Assembly: GCA_902594485.1 (NCBI GenBank)
Contig: CACJMJ010000005.1
Location: forward strand, 1 to 40,059
Reading direction: 5' to 3'
DNA from: an uncultured Bacteroidota bacterium
GTDB taxonomy: Bacteria; Bacteroidota; Bacteroidia; Flavobacteriales; Flavobacteriaceae
Length of the DNA stretch: 40,059 nucleotides
Position 1 is the first letter of the stretch, and each line of letters opens with the position of its first letter. Below are positions 10,023 through 18,469 of this stretch, one piece after another. The translations under genes were made by a program, and so were the position numbers. The notes under the pieces were generated by a model. That model had not been told where the DNA came from and did not search any database. It worked only from the letters and a program-made list of their open reading frames with translations.

Positions 10023-10781
10023 ATGATAAAATCTTTTATACCTAATATTTTAACCTTATTAAATTTAATTTGTGGTTGTTTCTCAATAGCATTTGCATTT
10101 CAATTTCAATTTGATGCGGTTTTAATTTTAGTTTTGTTTGGTGTACTACTTGATTACTTAGATGGTCTTGCAGCTAGACTTTTAAATGCTGAATCCAATT
10201 TTGGTAAACATTTAGATTCATTATCTGATATAATCACAAGTGGAGTTGTTCCAGGTATAGTAGTATATCAATTGTTTAAGTTATCTGGAAATAGAGTTAC
10301 TGATTTTGATTTAAATGCTTATCTATCTCCTGTTTTAGATCTAGATCTTGTGTTCACTATATCTCCTATTGCGTTTATTGCATTCTTAATAACACTTGGT
10401 TCAGCAATTAGATTAGCTAAATTTAATACAATAGATTACACTGATGAATTCGAAGGACTTCCTACTCCTGCAAATGCGCTTTTTTTTGTTTCACTACCAA
10501 TCCTTATGGATCACCTTTACCTTATTGAGTCAAAACAATACCTTTTAAATAATACCACTTTAATAATTTTAACTTTATCTAGTGTTATTCTTATGAATGT
10601 TCCGTTTAGGCTTTTTTCATTAAGATTATCATTAAGGAAGTATGACTATAATATTTTTAAAATCTTAACTATCGCTTTATCAATACCAATAATTTTATTT
10701 TTTGGTCTTGGTGGATTCTCGCTTGTAATTATACTTTATCTCTTCTTAAATGTAATTAGAAATTTATGGTCATTGATTTAA
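10023..10781 (+). CDS. pssA: CDP-diacylglycerol-serine O-phosphatidyltransferase
   Basis: This enzyme makes phosphatidylserine from CDP-diacylglycerol and serine, the first step towards phosphatidylethanolamine. The CDP-alcohol phosphatidyltransferase signature DG(x)2AR(x)8G(x)3D(x)3D is complete: D47, G48, A51, R52, G61, D65 and D69. Hydrophobic segments throughout predict an integral membrane protein. I use the ATG at 10023 (252 aa, MIKSFIPNILTLLNL), because family members begin just before this motif. The frame stays open upstream to an ATG at 9930, but that extension lies inside lnt and looks non-coding. The stop abuts the stop of convergent lptB with no base between. Confidence 0.93.
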   Translation: MIKSFIPNILTLLNLICGCFSIAFAFQFQFDAVLILVLFGVLLDYLDGLAARLLNAESNFGKHLDSLSDIITSGVVPGIVVYQLFKLSGNRVTDFDLNAYLSPVLDLDLVFTISPIAFIAFLITLGSAIRLAKFNTIDYTDEFEGLPTPANALFFVSLPILMDHLYLIESKQYLLNNTTLIILTLSSVILMNVPFRLFSLRLSLRKYDYNIFKILTIALSIPIILFFGLGGFSLVIILYLFLNVIRNLWSLI

Positions 10782-11522
10782 TTATAAATCAATTTTTTTT
10801 CTTTTAAACTCGAAGTTTTTTCCTAAATAAACTTTTCTTACCATTTCATCTTTAGCTAAGTCCTCAGGGATTCCTTCTTTAAGTATTTTTCCTTCAAACA
10901 TAAGATATGTCCTATCAGTTATTGCTAGAGTTTCTTGAACATTATGATCTGTAATTAGTATTCCAATATTTTTATTTTTCAAAACGGAAATTATTGATTG
11001 AATATCTTCAACAGCTATAGGATCTACTCCAGCAAAAGGTTCATCTAATAATAAAAATTTTGGATCATTGGCTAGTGCTCTTGCAATTTCAGTTCTTCTT
11101 CTTTCACCTCCAGATAATAGATCACCTCTATTTTTCCTTATATTAATTAAACCAAATTCTTCCATTAACTGCTCTGCCTTCATTTTTTGTTCTTTTTTTG
11201 ACAAATCTGTGAATTCTAGAACACCTAATATGTTATCCTCAATTGAGAGTTTCCTAAATACAGATTCTTCTTGAGCTAAATATCCAATTCCTCTCTGCGA
11301 CCTTTGATACATCGGATAGTTTGAGATAATTTCATTATCTAAATATATGTCACCATCTTCAGGTTTGATAATTCCAACTATCATGTAAAAAGAAGTTGTT
11401 TTACCAGCACCATTTGGTCCTAATAGTCCAACAATCTCCCCTTGATTTACTTCAATTGAAATACTGTCAACAACTCTTCTGCCTTTGTATGATTTTGAAA
11501 TTTCTTTTGCTTTTAATTTCAT
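10782..11522 (-). CDS. lptB: LPS export ABC transporter ATP-binding protein LptB
   Basis: LptB is the cytoplasmic ATPase of the LptB2FG complex, which extracts lipopolysaccharide from the inner membrane. It is 246 aa, the usual length. All nucleotide-binding motifs are seen: Walker A GPNGAGKT (35-42), Q-loop YLAQEES, signature LSGGE (136-140), Walker B LLLDEP (157-162) and switch His193. The Q-loop sequence and the GERRR extension are typical of LptB rather than of other ABC ATPases. It is the last gene of the kdsD-tatC-lptB cluster, which joins LPS precursor synthesis with LPS transport. It follows tatC by 10 nt. Confidence 0.95.
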   Translation of the reverse strand: MKLKAKEISKSYKGRRVVDSISIEVNQGEIVGLLGPNGAGKTTSFYMIVGIIKPEDGDIYLDNEIISNYPMYQRSQRGIGYLAQEESVFRKLSIEDNILGVLEFTDLSKKEQKMKAEQLMEEFGLINIRKNRGDLLSGGERRRTEIARALANDPKFLLLDEPFAGVDPIAVEDIQSIISVLKNKNIGILITDHNVQETLAITDRTYLMFEGKILKEGIPEDLAKDEMVRKVYLGKNFEFKRKKIDL

Positions 11523-11532
11523 ATTTCTAATA

Positions 11533-12336
11533 TTAAGTATTTAATTTTTTATATCCAATTTTTGATATTATAATACTTATCTCGTACAAAACTAAAATAG
11601 GAATACTTACAATTATTTGGCTAGCAATATCTGGAGGAGTAATTATTGCAGAAAGACTTAATACTATTACTAAAGCAAATTTTCTATTTCTTCTAAGAAA
11701 GTCAGGAGTTACAAGCCCTACCTTTGTTAGATAATGAATGATTATAGGTAATTCAAAGATTAAACCTGAAGCAAGAACTGAAGCCCTTAGAAGACCTATA
11801 TAGCTATTTAAGTCAAAATCATTAAATACCTCAGAGCTTATGGTATAGTTTCCTAAAAAATTTATTGAAAGAGGAGTAACTACATAATACCCAAATAAAA
11901 CTCCTATAAAAAATAAAGTTGAGGAAATAAAGATAAAACCTCTTGCGCCTTCCTTCTCCTTCTTGTACAGACCTGGACTAATAAATTTCCAAAATTCATA
12001 TACTACATAGGGAAATGCAAGAATAAACCCAGCAAGTATAGATGTCCAAAGGTGAGCAGAAAATTGTCCAGAAACAGTTCTACTTTGAACTCTAAATGGA
12101 AGTTCTTCAAAGCAGAAGGCATCACCTCCAATAGACTGTGATATTGAACAAAATACTTGATAACTAATAAAGTCACCTTTCTTAGGTCCAAAAATAATTT
12201 GATCAAAAATTATATCCTTAGCTAAAAATGCTACTACAGCAACTATCAATACAGATATAGTTGATCTTATAATATGCCACCTTAATTCCTCAAGATGATC
12301 TAAAAATGACATGTCTCGAGAGGGGTTACTCATCAT
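11533..12336 (-). CDS. tatC: Sec-independent translocase subunit TatC
   Basis: TatC is the six-helix membrane receptor that recognises twin-arginine signal peptides on folded proteins. The protein is 267 aa. The conserved N-terminal segment MSFLDHLEELRWHIIRS and the FEFWKF-like loop (here YEFWKFISPGLY) are clear, and six hydrophobic segments can be counted. Two ATG codons are adjacent at 12336 and 12333. Either gives an overlap of about 10 nt with the end of kdsD, implying translational coupling. A predicted Tat substrate, the gluconate dehydrogenase subunit 3 protein, is encoded at the right end of the window. No tatA is seen here. Confidence 0.96.
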   Translation of the reverse strand: MMSNPSRDMSFLDHLEELRWHIIRSTISVLIVAVVAFLAKDIIFDQIIFGPKKGDFISYQVFCSISQSIGGDAFCFEELPFRVQSRTVSGQFSAHLWTSILAGFILAFPYVVYEFWKFISPGLYKKEKEGARGFIFISSTLFFIGVLFGYYVVTPLSINFLGNYTISSEVFNDFDLNSYIGLLRASVLASGLIFELPIIIHYLTKVGLVTPDFLRRNRKFALVIVLSLSAIITPPDIASQIIVSIPILVLYEISIIISKIGYKKLNT

Positions 12337-13300
12337 TAATACCTTGCTTTATTATATCTAGAATGTGTACAATGCCTATATATGTATAATTATTGTCAGT
12401 TATTAACACTTGACTTATATTATTCTTTTTCATTACCCCTAATGCATCAAATGCTAAGGTGTCCTCGCTCAAAACTTTAGGATTTTTATTCATTAAATCT
12501 GAAGCCGATACTTTATCTATATTATGTTTTTTCTCAATAATCCTTCTAATATCTCCATCAGTTATTATTCCAATAACTTTATCAGAATCAATCACAGCAG
12601 TTGCCCCATACATATTTGATGAAATTTCATCGATAATTTCAAAAAAAGTAGATGTGAGGCTAACTCTTGGAATCCTGTTTTTATCAATTAAATAATTAAG
12701 CTTTAGACTGAGTTTCTTTCCTAAATTTCCCGATGGATGATATATGCTAAAGTCACTTGGACTAAAACCCTTTATTTTTTGAAGGGTCATTGCTATTGCA
12801 TCCCCAATTGCTAAGTGACATGAAGAGCTTGTTGTAGGAGCAAGATTATTATGACATGCCTCTCTTTCAATCTCAGTATGAATGAATAAATCAGACAATT
12901 TATCTAATAGAGAACCTTTTATGCATGAAATACCAATTAGCTTAATACCTTTATTTTTAAGGTGATTAGAAAGAGATTCTATTTCTTTAGTCTCTCCACT
13001 CTTTGATATACATATTACAATATCATCATTACCTATAACTCCAATATCACCATGAAGTGCATCTCCCAAATGTAAAAAAATTGACTTGGATCCAGTAGAA
13101 TTTAGTGTAGCAGAAATTTTCATACCAATAATTGCACTTTTACCAATTCCGGTCAGAACTATTTTACCATTGCAAGCTTTTAATTTATTTATTATTTCAC
13201 AAAAGTTTGAATCTATAACTTTTGAAAGATCTGAAATAGATTTTGACTCTAAATTAAGTGTATCTAAAGCAATTTTTTTTATTATCTGTTGATTAGCCAA
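12326..13300 (-). CDS. kdsD: Arabinose 5-phosphate isomerase (KpsF/GutQ family)
   Basis: The enzyme interconverts ribulose 5-phosphate and arabinose 5-phosphate, the first committed step towards the Kdo sugar of LPS. It is 324 aa. The N-terminal SIS domain has GIGKSA (52-57) and the sugar-phosphate loop SKSGETKE. Two CBS domains follow, about residues 205-260 and 270-324. The start is TTG: the frame reaches a stop six codons upstream without an ATG, and the next internal ATG would remove the start of the SIS domain. It overlaps tatC, and an exact TAAATTTG box lies 32 nt upstream. The cluster kdsD-tatC-lptB with divergent recQ recurs in Flavobacteriia, to my knowledge. Confidence 0.93.
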   Translation of the reverse strand: MANQQIIKKIALDTLNLESKSISDLSKVIDSNFCEIINKLKACNGKIVLTGIGKSAIIGMKISATLNSTGSKSIFLHLGDALHGDIGVIGNDDIVICISKSGETKEIESLSNHLKNKGIKLIGISCIKGSLLDKLSDLFIHTEIEREACHNNLAPTTSSSCHLAIGDAIAMTLQKIKGFSPSDFSIYHPSGNLGKKLSLKLNYLIDKNRIPRVSLTSTFFEIIDEISSNMYGATAVIDSDKVIGIITDGDIRRIIEKKHNIDKVSASDLMNKNPKVLSEDTLAFDALGVMKKNNISQVLITDNNYTYIGIVHILDIIKQGINDE

Positions 13301-13332
13301 AATGGGAAATTTATTTTAAATTGTATATAGTG

Positions 13333-13340
13333 CAAATTTA
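13333..13340 (-). promoter_or_regulatory. -7 promoter box of the kdsD-tatC-lptB operon
   Basis: The minus strand reads TAAATTTG, an exact TAnnTTTG element, in the 62-nt gap between divergent kdsD and recQ. It lies 32 nt before the TTG start of kdsD. No exact matching box was found for recQ. Confidence 0.45.
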
Positions 13341-13362
13341 AGCAATTTGAAAAAACTAAAGT

Positions 13363-15489
13363 TTGGATAGTCTAAAGAGCCAATTAAAAGAGAAATTTGG
13401 TTTTACATCCTTTAAAAATTTACAAGAACCAATAATTAATAATCTTCTTGAAGGAAATAACTCTTTTGTTATAATGCCTACAGGAGGAGGCAAATCCTTA
13501 TGCTATCAACTCCCAGCTATGATATTAGATGGTACAGCTATAGTTGTGTCTCCTTTGATTGCATTAATGAAGAATCAAGTTGATTTGATTCGAACTAATA
13601 GTACAAAAGATTCAATTGCACATGTTTTAAATTCAACGTTAAGCAAAGATGAAATAGAAAAAGTTAAAAATGATGTACTGACAAAAGAAACAAAGTTACT
13701 ATTTGTTGCCCCTGAAACCCTATCTAAGCCAAATACTATTGAATTTCTTAAGAGGTCAAATGTATCATTTCTAGCTATTGATGAGGCTCACTGTATATCT
13801 GAATGGGGACATGATTTTAGACCAGAATATAGAAAGATAAGAGATATAATTGATCAAATTAATTCTAATATTAAGATTATTGCTTTAACAGCAACAGCAA
13901 CACCTAAAGTTCAAGATGACATAATAAAGAATCTAAAAATTGATAATTCAAAAATATTTAAGTCATCATTTAATCGACACAATTTATATTATGAGGTAAG
14001 AGCTAAAAATGATAATACGGATATTGACCTTCTAAAATTCATAAAGTCAAATCAAAATGAATCTGGAATAATCTACTGCTTATCTAGAAAAAATGTAGAG
14101 GAACTATCCCAATTGCTTAATATGAATGGTGTTAAAAGTTTACCATATCATGCAGGTCTTGAGAAAAAAATTAGAGAAGAGAATCAAGATAAATTTTTAA
14201 AAGATGAATGTGATGTTATAGTAGCTACCATAGCTTTTGGAATGGGTATTGATAAACCAGATGTTAGATATGTTGTTCATTATAATGTGCCAAAAAGTAT
14301 TGAAGGTTACTACCAGGAGACTGGAAGAGCAGGAAGAGATGGTGGAAAAGGTCATTGTCTTATGTATTATTCCCATAAGGATGTAGAGAAATTAGAAAAA
14401 CTTTTATCTAAGAAGAAATCATCAGAGAGAAATATTGGTGTTATGCTGCTTAAAGAAGTCTCTACTTTTGCAGAATCATCTATTTCAAGAAGAAAATATC
14501 TGCTTAGTTACTTTGGGGAAAAATATGATCCAAACATCAATGATGATCATGAAATGGATGATAATTCAAAGAACGCAAAAGATAAGATAAATGTAAAAGA
14601 CCAATTATTGTTTTTACTTAAAAATTATTTCTCTAACAATAAAAAAGTTCTAATTAAAGAGATTATAAAAAATTTACCTTTTGATGAAAAAGATGGAATT
14701 GATGAAAAGTTTTGGAGAACAATTATTACTTATTCGATTGTTGAAGGTATTCTCGAGAAAGATATCTCCGACTTTACCTCTGTTAAAATATCAAATTACG
14801 GAAAAGAATTTATTTCAAATCCAAAGGTATTCTATGTATCAAGGGATAATGATTTTAGTAAGACTAAAAAAATAGATAACAAGACTATTAAAGCATCAGT
14901 AATTGATAATGACTTATTTAAAAAATTAAAAATTCTTAGAAAAGAAATTGCTAAAAGTAAATCACTGCCTCCATATGCAATATTTCAAGAGTTTTCTCTT
15001 GAAGATATGACATATAAATATCCTGAGACAATTGATGAATTTAAGAATATCAATGGAGTAGGAGATGGTAAGGTTAATAAATTTGGCTCACAGTTTATAG
15101 AACTTATTAAAAAACACATCCTGGAAAATAATATTAAAAAATCAGATGAAATTGTTTTAAGAACTTCAGGCTTAAAATCATCAAAAAAACTTTCATTGAT
15201 TCAAAATGTAGATAAAAAAATACCACTTGATGAAATAAGCGAATCTCGTGGTATTGAATTCAATGTTTTATTATCAGAACTTGAAAGTATTGTTTTCTCT
15301 GGAACAAAACTAAATATTGATTATTATGTAGATGATATTCTTGACGAAGATCAGCAAGAAGAGCTTCATGAATACTTCTTAGAGAGCGAAAGTGAAGATA
15401 TTTCAGATGCACTCAAAGAATTTGATGGAGAATATGATGAAGAGGAACTTAGAATTTTCAGAGTAAAATTTCTAAGTGATGTTTCATAG
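13363..15489 (+). CDS. recQ: ATP-dependent DNA helicase RecQ
   Basis: RecQ is a 3'-5' superfamily 2 helicase acting in recombination and fork repair. It is 708 aa. Walker A PTGGGKS is at 39-45 and DEAH at 140-143, with the aromatic-rich loop (CISEWGHDFRP) after it. Motif VI QETGRAGRDG is intact. The RQC region lacks the usual four zinc-binding cysteines: after SRRKYLLSYFGE comes an Asp/Asn-rich stretch. An HRDC domain (about 525-590, LPPYAIF) and a C-terminal acidic segment follow. The start is TTG: an in-frame TAA is two codons upstream, and the first ATG lies inside the helicase core. The stop is 1 nt from the stop of the convergent M14 gene. Confidence 0.96.
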   Translation: MDSLKSQLKEKFGFTSFKNLQEPIINNLLEGNNSFVIMPTGGGKSLCYQLPAMILDGTAIVVSPLIALMKNQVDLIRTNSTKDSIAHVLNSTLSKDEIEKVKNDVLTKETKLLFVAPETLSKPNTIEFLKRSNVSFLAIDEAHCISEWGHDFRPEYRKIRDIIDQINSNIKIIALTATATPKVQDDIIKNLKIDNSKIFKSSFNRHNLYYEVRAKNDNTDIDLLKFIKSNQNESGIIYCLSRKNVEELSQLLNMNGVKSLPYHAGLEKKIREENQDKFLKDECDVIVATIAFGMGIDKPDVRYVVHYNVPKSIEGYYQETGRAGRDGGKGHCLMYYSHKDVEKLEKLLSKKKSSERNIGVMLLKEVSTFAESSISRRKYLLSYFGEKYDPNINDDHEMDDNSKNAKDKINVKDQLLFLLKNYFSNNKKVLIKEIIKNLPFDEKDGIDEKFWRTIITYSIVEGILEKDISDFTSVKISNYGKEFISNPKVFYVSRDNDFSKTKKIDNKTIKASVIDNDLFKKLKILRKEIAKSKSLPPYAIFQEFSLEDMTYKYPETIDEFKNINGVGDGKVNKFGSQFIELIKKHILENNIKKSDEIVLRTSGLKSSKKLSLIQNVDKKIPLDEISESRGIEFNVLLSELESIVFSGTKLNIDYYVDDILDEDQQEELHEYFLESESEDISDALKEFDGEYDEEELRIFRVKFLSDVS

Positions 15490-15490
15490 G

Positions 15491-18004
15491 CTACATTATA
15501 TTTGAGTGAAATAGCATATTAAGAAGAATCCTATTAGTCCCAAACCAGAATGCTCTAAAGTTTGTATTATCTGTCATTAACAAGATTTTTCCTCTCCCTT
15601 TTCTAATTAGTTTAAATGGTGATGACTTTTTAATCAAAGAAAGGTTTTCTTCAGAAACATATCCACTTAATAACGGATTACTTGAGTATAATATAGGGTT
15701 ATTAAAACTTTGTTCGTCTTTAGTCATGTAAACATTTGAATTCCTAAAGAGAGGCAGACTGCTTGACTCAATGCCATAATTGATTGGGTGACTTTTATCA
15801 ATGTTAGACTCAAATATTGCCCCTCCTGTCTGTTGTGCTCCATAAAATGCTTGTCTCTCATCAAAAGCTATATCATTTGCAACTAAGTCATTAGATAGTA
15901 ATTCAATTTCATCAATATTATTAGAAACCCATCTAATAGAATTTCTATATGCAATAAGGTTTCCACCATTATTAACATATTCCTTAATCTGATCTGAATT
16001 AATCCTACTGCCATTATAATCAGGTAAAATAATGTGAGAATATTTATTTAAGTCAATGTATCCTAGATTACCAATGTCAAGCTTTGAAATAGGAATATCA
16101 TACCTAACATCTAGAAGATGCCAAATCTCCCCTGCATCATAACTTCTTACACCATCCCCTACAATTAAACCAATTCTTGGTTGTTTAACAATTATGAAAT
16201 TATTAGAACCGAAATCAATTCCATCAGTAATTCCAGTCAAATGCGATTCAAAATTTACATTATACTCCTTAGATACTTTATTCAATAATTCATAAATTTC
16301 ATCAGAGTTTAATTTTTGACTTTGCACCGGTATCATATATGTACCGTAATCGTATTCTTTGCCTTCTATAGAAAATTTTCTTGTTGCAGTCTTTACTCTT
16401 ATACCTTCATCTAAAATCTTATAGATCGCAGCTTGAGTATAGTATTCATGTGGCTCAAAAATATATGCATAATCAGATTTGTTGTCAACATTTCCACTAG
16501 GTCTAATTAAATTACTGACTTCATCGTCCATAAGACTTGAAATATTTGATTGACTCATTCCATCTGTATAGTCATAATTAACATTAAAAGCTAATGGGAA
16601 AGTCCATGAAGATACATCATAAAACAGGCTATCCTTAAATTTCGTTTGAGTATTAAACATAGCTTCTATAAGTGTTCTCTTTGATTGATTCATTGGCACT
16701 ATATAGCTGTTATCCTTTAGATACTTTTTTCCATTGATTACAACATCTTTAGATATGTTATTAAATTTAATTTTATGACTTTTAAGAATATCTGCAAGAT
16801 GAAAAACAGTTGACTTATCTTTTAGTTTACCAAAAACAATATTTTTAGTTCTTTTTGAATTTAAATCTATTTGGTCATCAAAAAAGTTCTTCATGTAATT
16901 TAAAAGCTTCACTCTCATATTCTTTGCAGCCTTAAGAGTTGAAAAAGAAGTTGCAAGTTGGTTTTTAATAGTGAAAGGGAATGTTATAATTCCATTTACA
17001 CTCTCTTGTATATGACCTCTCGAACTACCTTGCTCAAATAAAATTCCAATTCCTCCATTTGCATCAGGGTAAGTTGAGCCCTTACCAAAATAGAAATCAT
17101 CGAAGCTTTCCTCAGAATAATAAAGAGATCCAATTTCATTTAAAGCCTCCTCATGATAAGTAGCAATTTCTTTAGTTAAATCTTGATTTAAATCAGAAAT
17201 TAAAGGGTTTTTTCTTTGAGGAACTCCAGGTTGAAAAAAATAAGTTGAGTTTGTTCCCATCTCATGGAAATCAGTCATAATATTTGGTAACCAATCAGTA
17301 TAGGTTTGAATCTTTAGATTACTCTCTACTAGTTGATTGGGTAGGTAATCTCTATTTAAATCAAACCAATAATGGTTAGTTCTTGCTCTAGGCCAATACT
17401 GGTTATATTCTCTGTCGTTAGGATCAGGATTTAAACTTTGATTTTTATTATTGTTTGCCCATTGAGAAAAACGCTGATGTCCATCAGGGTTCATACTCGG
17501 ATCCAATAAAATAATTGTATTTTCTAACAAATCTTTAGTTTCTTCAGAATCACTAGCAAGAAGATGATACATAAGAAGCAAACTAGCATTTGTTCCACTT
17601 GGTTCATCTCCATGAACAGTATAACCTTTGTAAACTACAATAGGCATATTTGAGACATCAATATCTCTATTTTTTGAATTTGATAATTCTAAATGATTTT
17701 GTCTAATTTCTTCAAGCCTTGATTGATTTGATTCACTTGTTATAATCATTAACCATGAGACTCTGTTTTCATAAGTCTTTCCACGATTAACTAATTTCAC
17801 CCTATCAGAATTCTTTGAAACCTCTTGAACATAATGACTCAATTTATCATGACTTACGTGGAGCTCTCCAACTTGATGCCCAATTATGCTTTCCGGTGTT
17901 GGAATTGACTGATTATAATTACTTGTATCACCTAGATAGTAGCTAAGATCAACTTGAGCATTTAAGCAAAATAATGGTGCTAAAAGAAATAGAATTTTTT
18001 TCAT
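15491..18004 (-). CDS. Secreted M14 family zinc carboxypeptidase
   Basis: A large secreted metallopeptidase of 837 aa. The N-terminus MKKILFLLAPLFCLNAQ is a signal peptide. The M14 zinc ligands are His131 and Glu134 (VHGDEPSG) and His247 (DFHEMG). The catalytic Glu is probably Glu324 (ILFEQGSSRG). NPDG (172-175) and DLNRD (215-219) are also family marks. The C-terminal half (about 600-837) resembles the type 1 glutamine amidotransferase-like domain often attached to these Bacteroidota proteins. The substrate is unknown; a role in scavenging peptides is inference. It is the last gene of the run ABC exporter, DUF3276, M14 and follows DUF3276 by 23 nt. Confidence 0.92.
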   Translation of the reverse strand: MKKILFLLAPLFCLNAQVDLSYYLGDTSNYNQSIPTPESIIGHQVGELHVSHDKLSHYVQEVSKNSDRVKLVNRGKTYENRVSWLMIITSESNQSRLEEIRQNHLELSNSKNRDIDVSNMPIVVYKGYTVHGDEPSGTNASLLLMYHLLASDSEETKDLLENTIILLDPSMNPDGHQRFSQWANNNKNQSLNPDPNDREYNQYWPRARTNHYWFDLNRDYLPNQLVESNLKIQTYTDWLPNIMTDFHEMGTNSTYFFQPGVPQRKNPLISDLNQDLTKEIATYHEEALNEIGSLYYSEESFDDFYFGKGSTYPDANGGIGILFEQGSSRGHIQESVNGIITFPFTIKNQLATSFSTLKAAKNMRVKLLNYMKNFFDDQIDLNSKRTKNIVFGKLKDKSTVFHLADILKSHKIKFNNISKDVVINGKKYLKDNSYIVPMNQSKRTLIEAMFNTQTKFKDSLFYDVSSWTFPLAFNVNYDYTDGMSQSNISSLMDDEVSNLIRPSGNVDNKSDYAYIFEPHEYYTQAAIYKILDEGIRVKTATRKFSIEGKEYDYGTYMIPVQSQKLNSDEIYELLNKVSKEYNVNFESHLTGITDGIDFGSNNFIIVKQPRIGLIVGDGVRSYDAGEIWHLLDVRYDIPISKLDIGNLGYIDLNKYSHIILPDYNGSRINSDQIKEYVNNGGNLIAYRNSIRWVSNNIDEIELLSNDLVANDIAFDERQAFYGAQQTGGAIFESNIDKSHPINYGIESSSLPLFRNSNVYMTKDEQSFNNPILYSSNPLLSGYVSEENLSLIKKSSPFKLIRKGRGKILLMTDNTNFRAFWFGTNRILLNMLFHSNIM

Positions 18005-18027
18005 TTTTAGTTTTTTTAAATTAAAAT

Positions 18028-18438
18028 TTATTCATCATCATTTTCAAAATCAACGTCTGCGAAGTCTTTCTCCTCTTTTTCCTCTTTCTCCTCATCTTTG
18101 TTATCTTTAGAACCAGACTCTTCTTTCTTCTCTTTTTTCATATCAAAATCTTTATCATGCCTCTCGCTTATAACCTCTTCTCCCTTATTCTCAATAATAA
18201 AGTCACAAGTCTCTTTAAGTGAAGAATTAAATTCAGCAAAGTCCTCCTTATATAGATAAATTTTATGTTTTTTGTAGTAGAAAGTTCCATCTTCATTAGT
18301 GAACTTCTTACTTTCAGTAATAGTTAAGTAATAATCTCCAGCTTTAGTTTCTCTTACATCAAAAAAATAAGTTCTTCTTCCAGCTCTTAATGCCTTTGAA
18401 AATATTTCCTCAGCATTATAATCGTTTTGATTTTCCAT
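18028..18438 (-). CDS. DUF3276 family (PUR-alpha-like) protein
   Basis: A 136-aa protein of the DUF3276 family, related to the PUR domain that binds single-stranded nucleic acid. The domain occupies residues 8-90 and includes KALRAGRRTYFFDVRET, a block of aromatic and basic residues typical of the family, then KKHKIYLYKEDF. The tail from about residue 95 is a highly charged Lys/Glu/Asp repeat, probably disordered. Its binding partner in Bacteroidota is not known to me, so RNA or DNA binding is inference from the family. It has its own TATATTTG box 16 nt before the ATG, so it may be expressed apart from the ABC exporter upstream. Confidence 0.9.
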   Translation of the reverse strand: MENQNDYNAEEIFSKALRAGRRTYFFDVRETKAGDYYLTITESKKFTNEDGTFYYKKHKIYLYKEDFAEFNSSLKETCDFIIENKGEEVISERHDKDFDMKKEKKEESGSKDNKDEEKEEKEEKDFADVDFENDDE

Positions 18439-18454
18439 AATTTTTTATTTTAAC

Positions 18455-18462
18455 CAAATATA
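18455..18462 (-). promoter_or_regulatory. -7 promoter box of the DUF3276 gene
   Basis: The minus strand reads TATATTTG, an exact TAnnTTTG element in the 31-nt gap after the ABC exporter gene, 16 nt before the DUF3276 ATG. Confidence 0.45.
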
Positions 18463-18469
18463 ATCAAAT

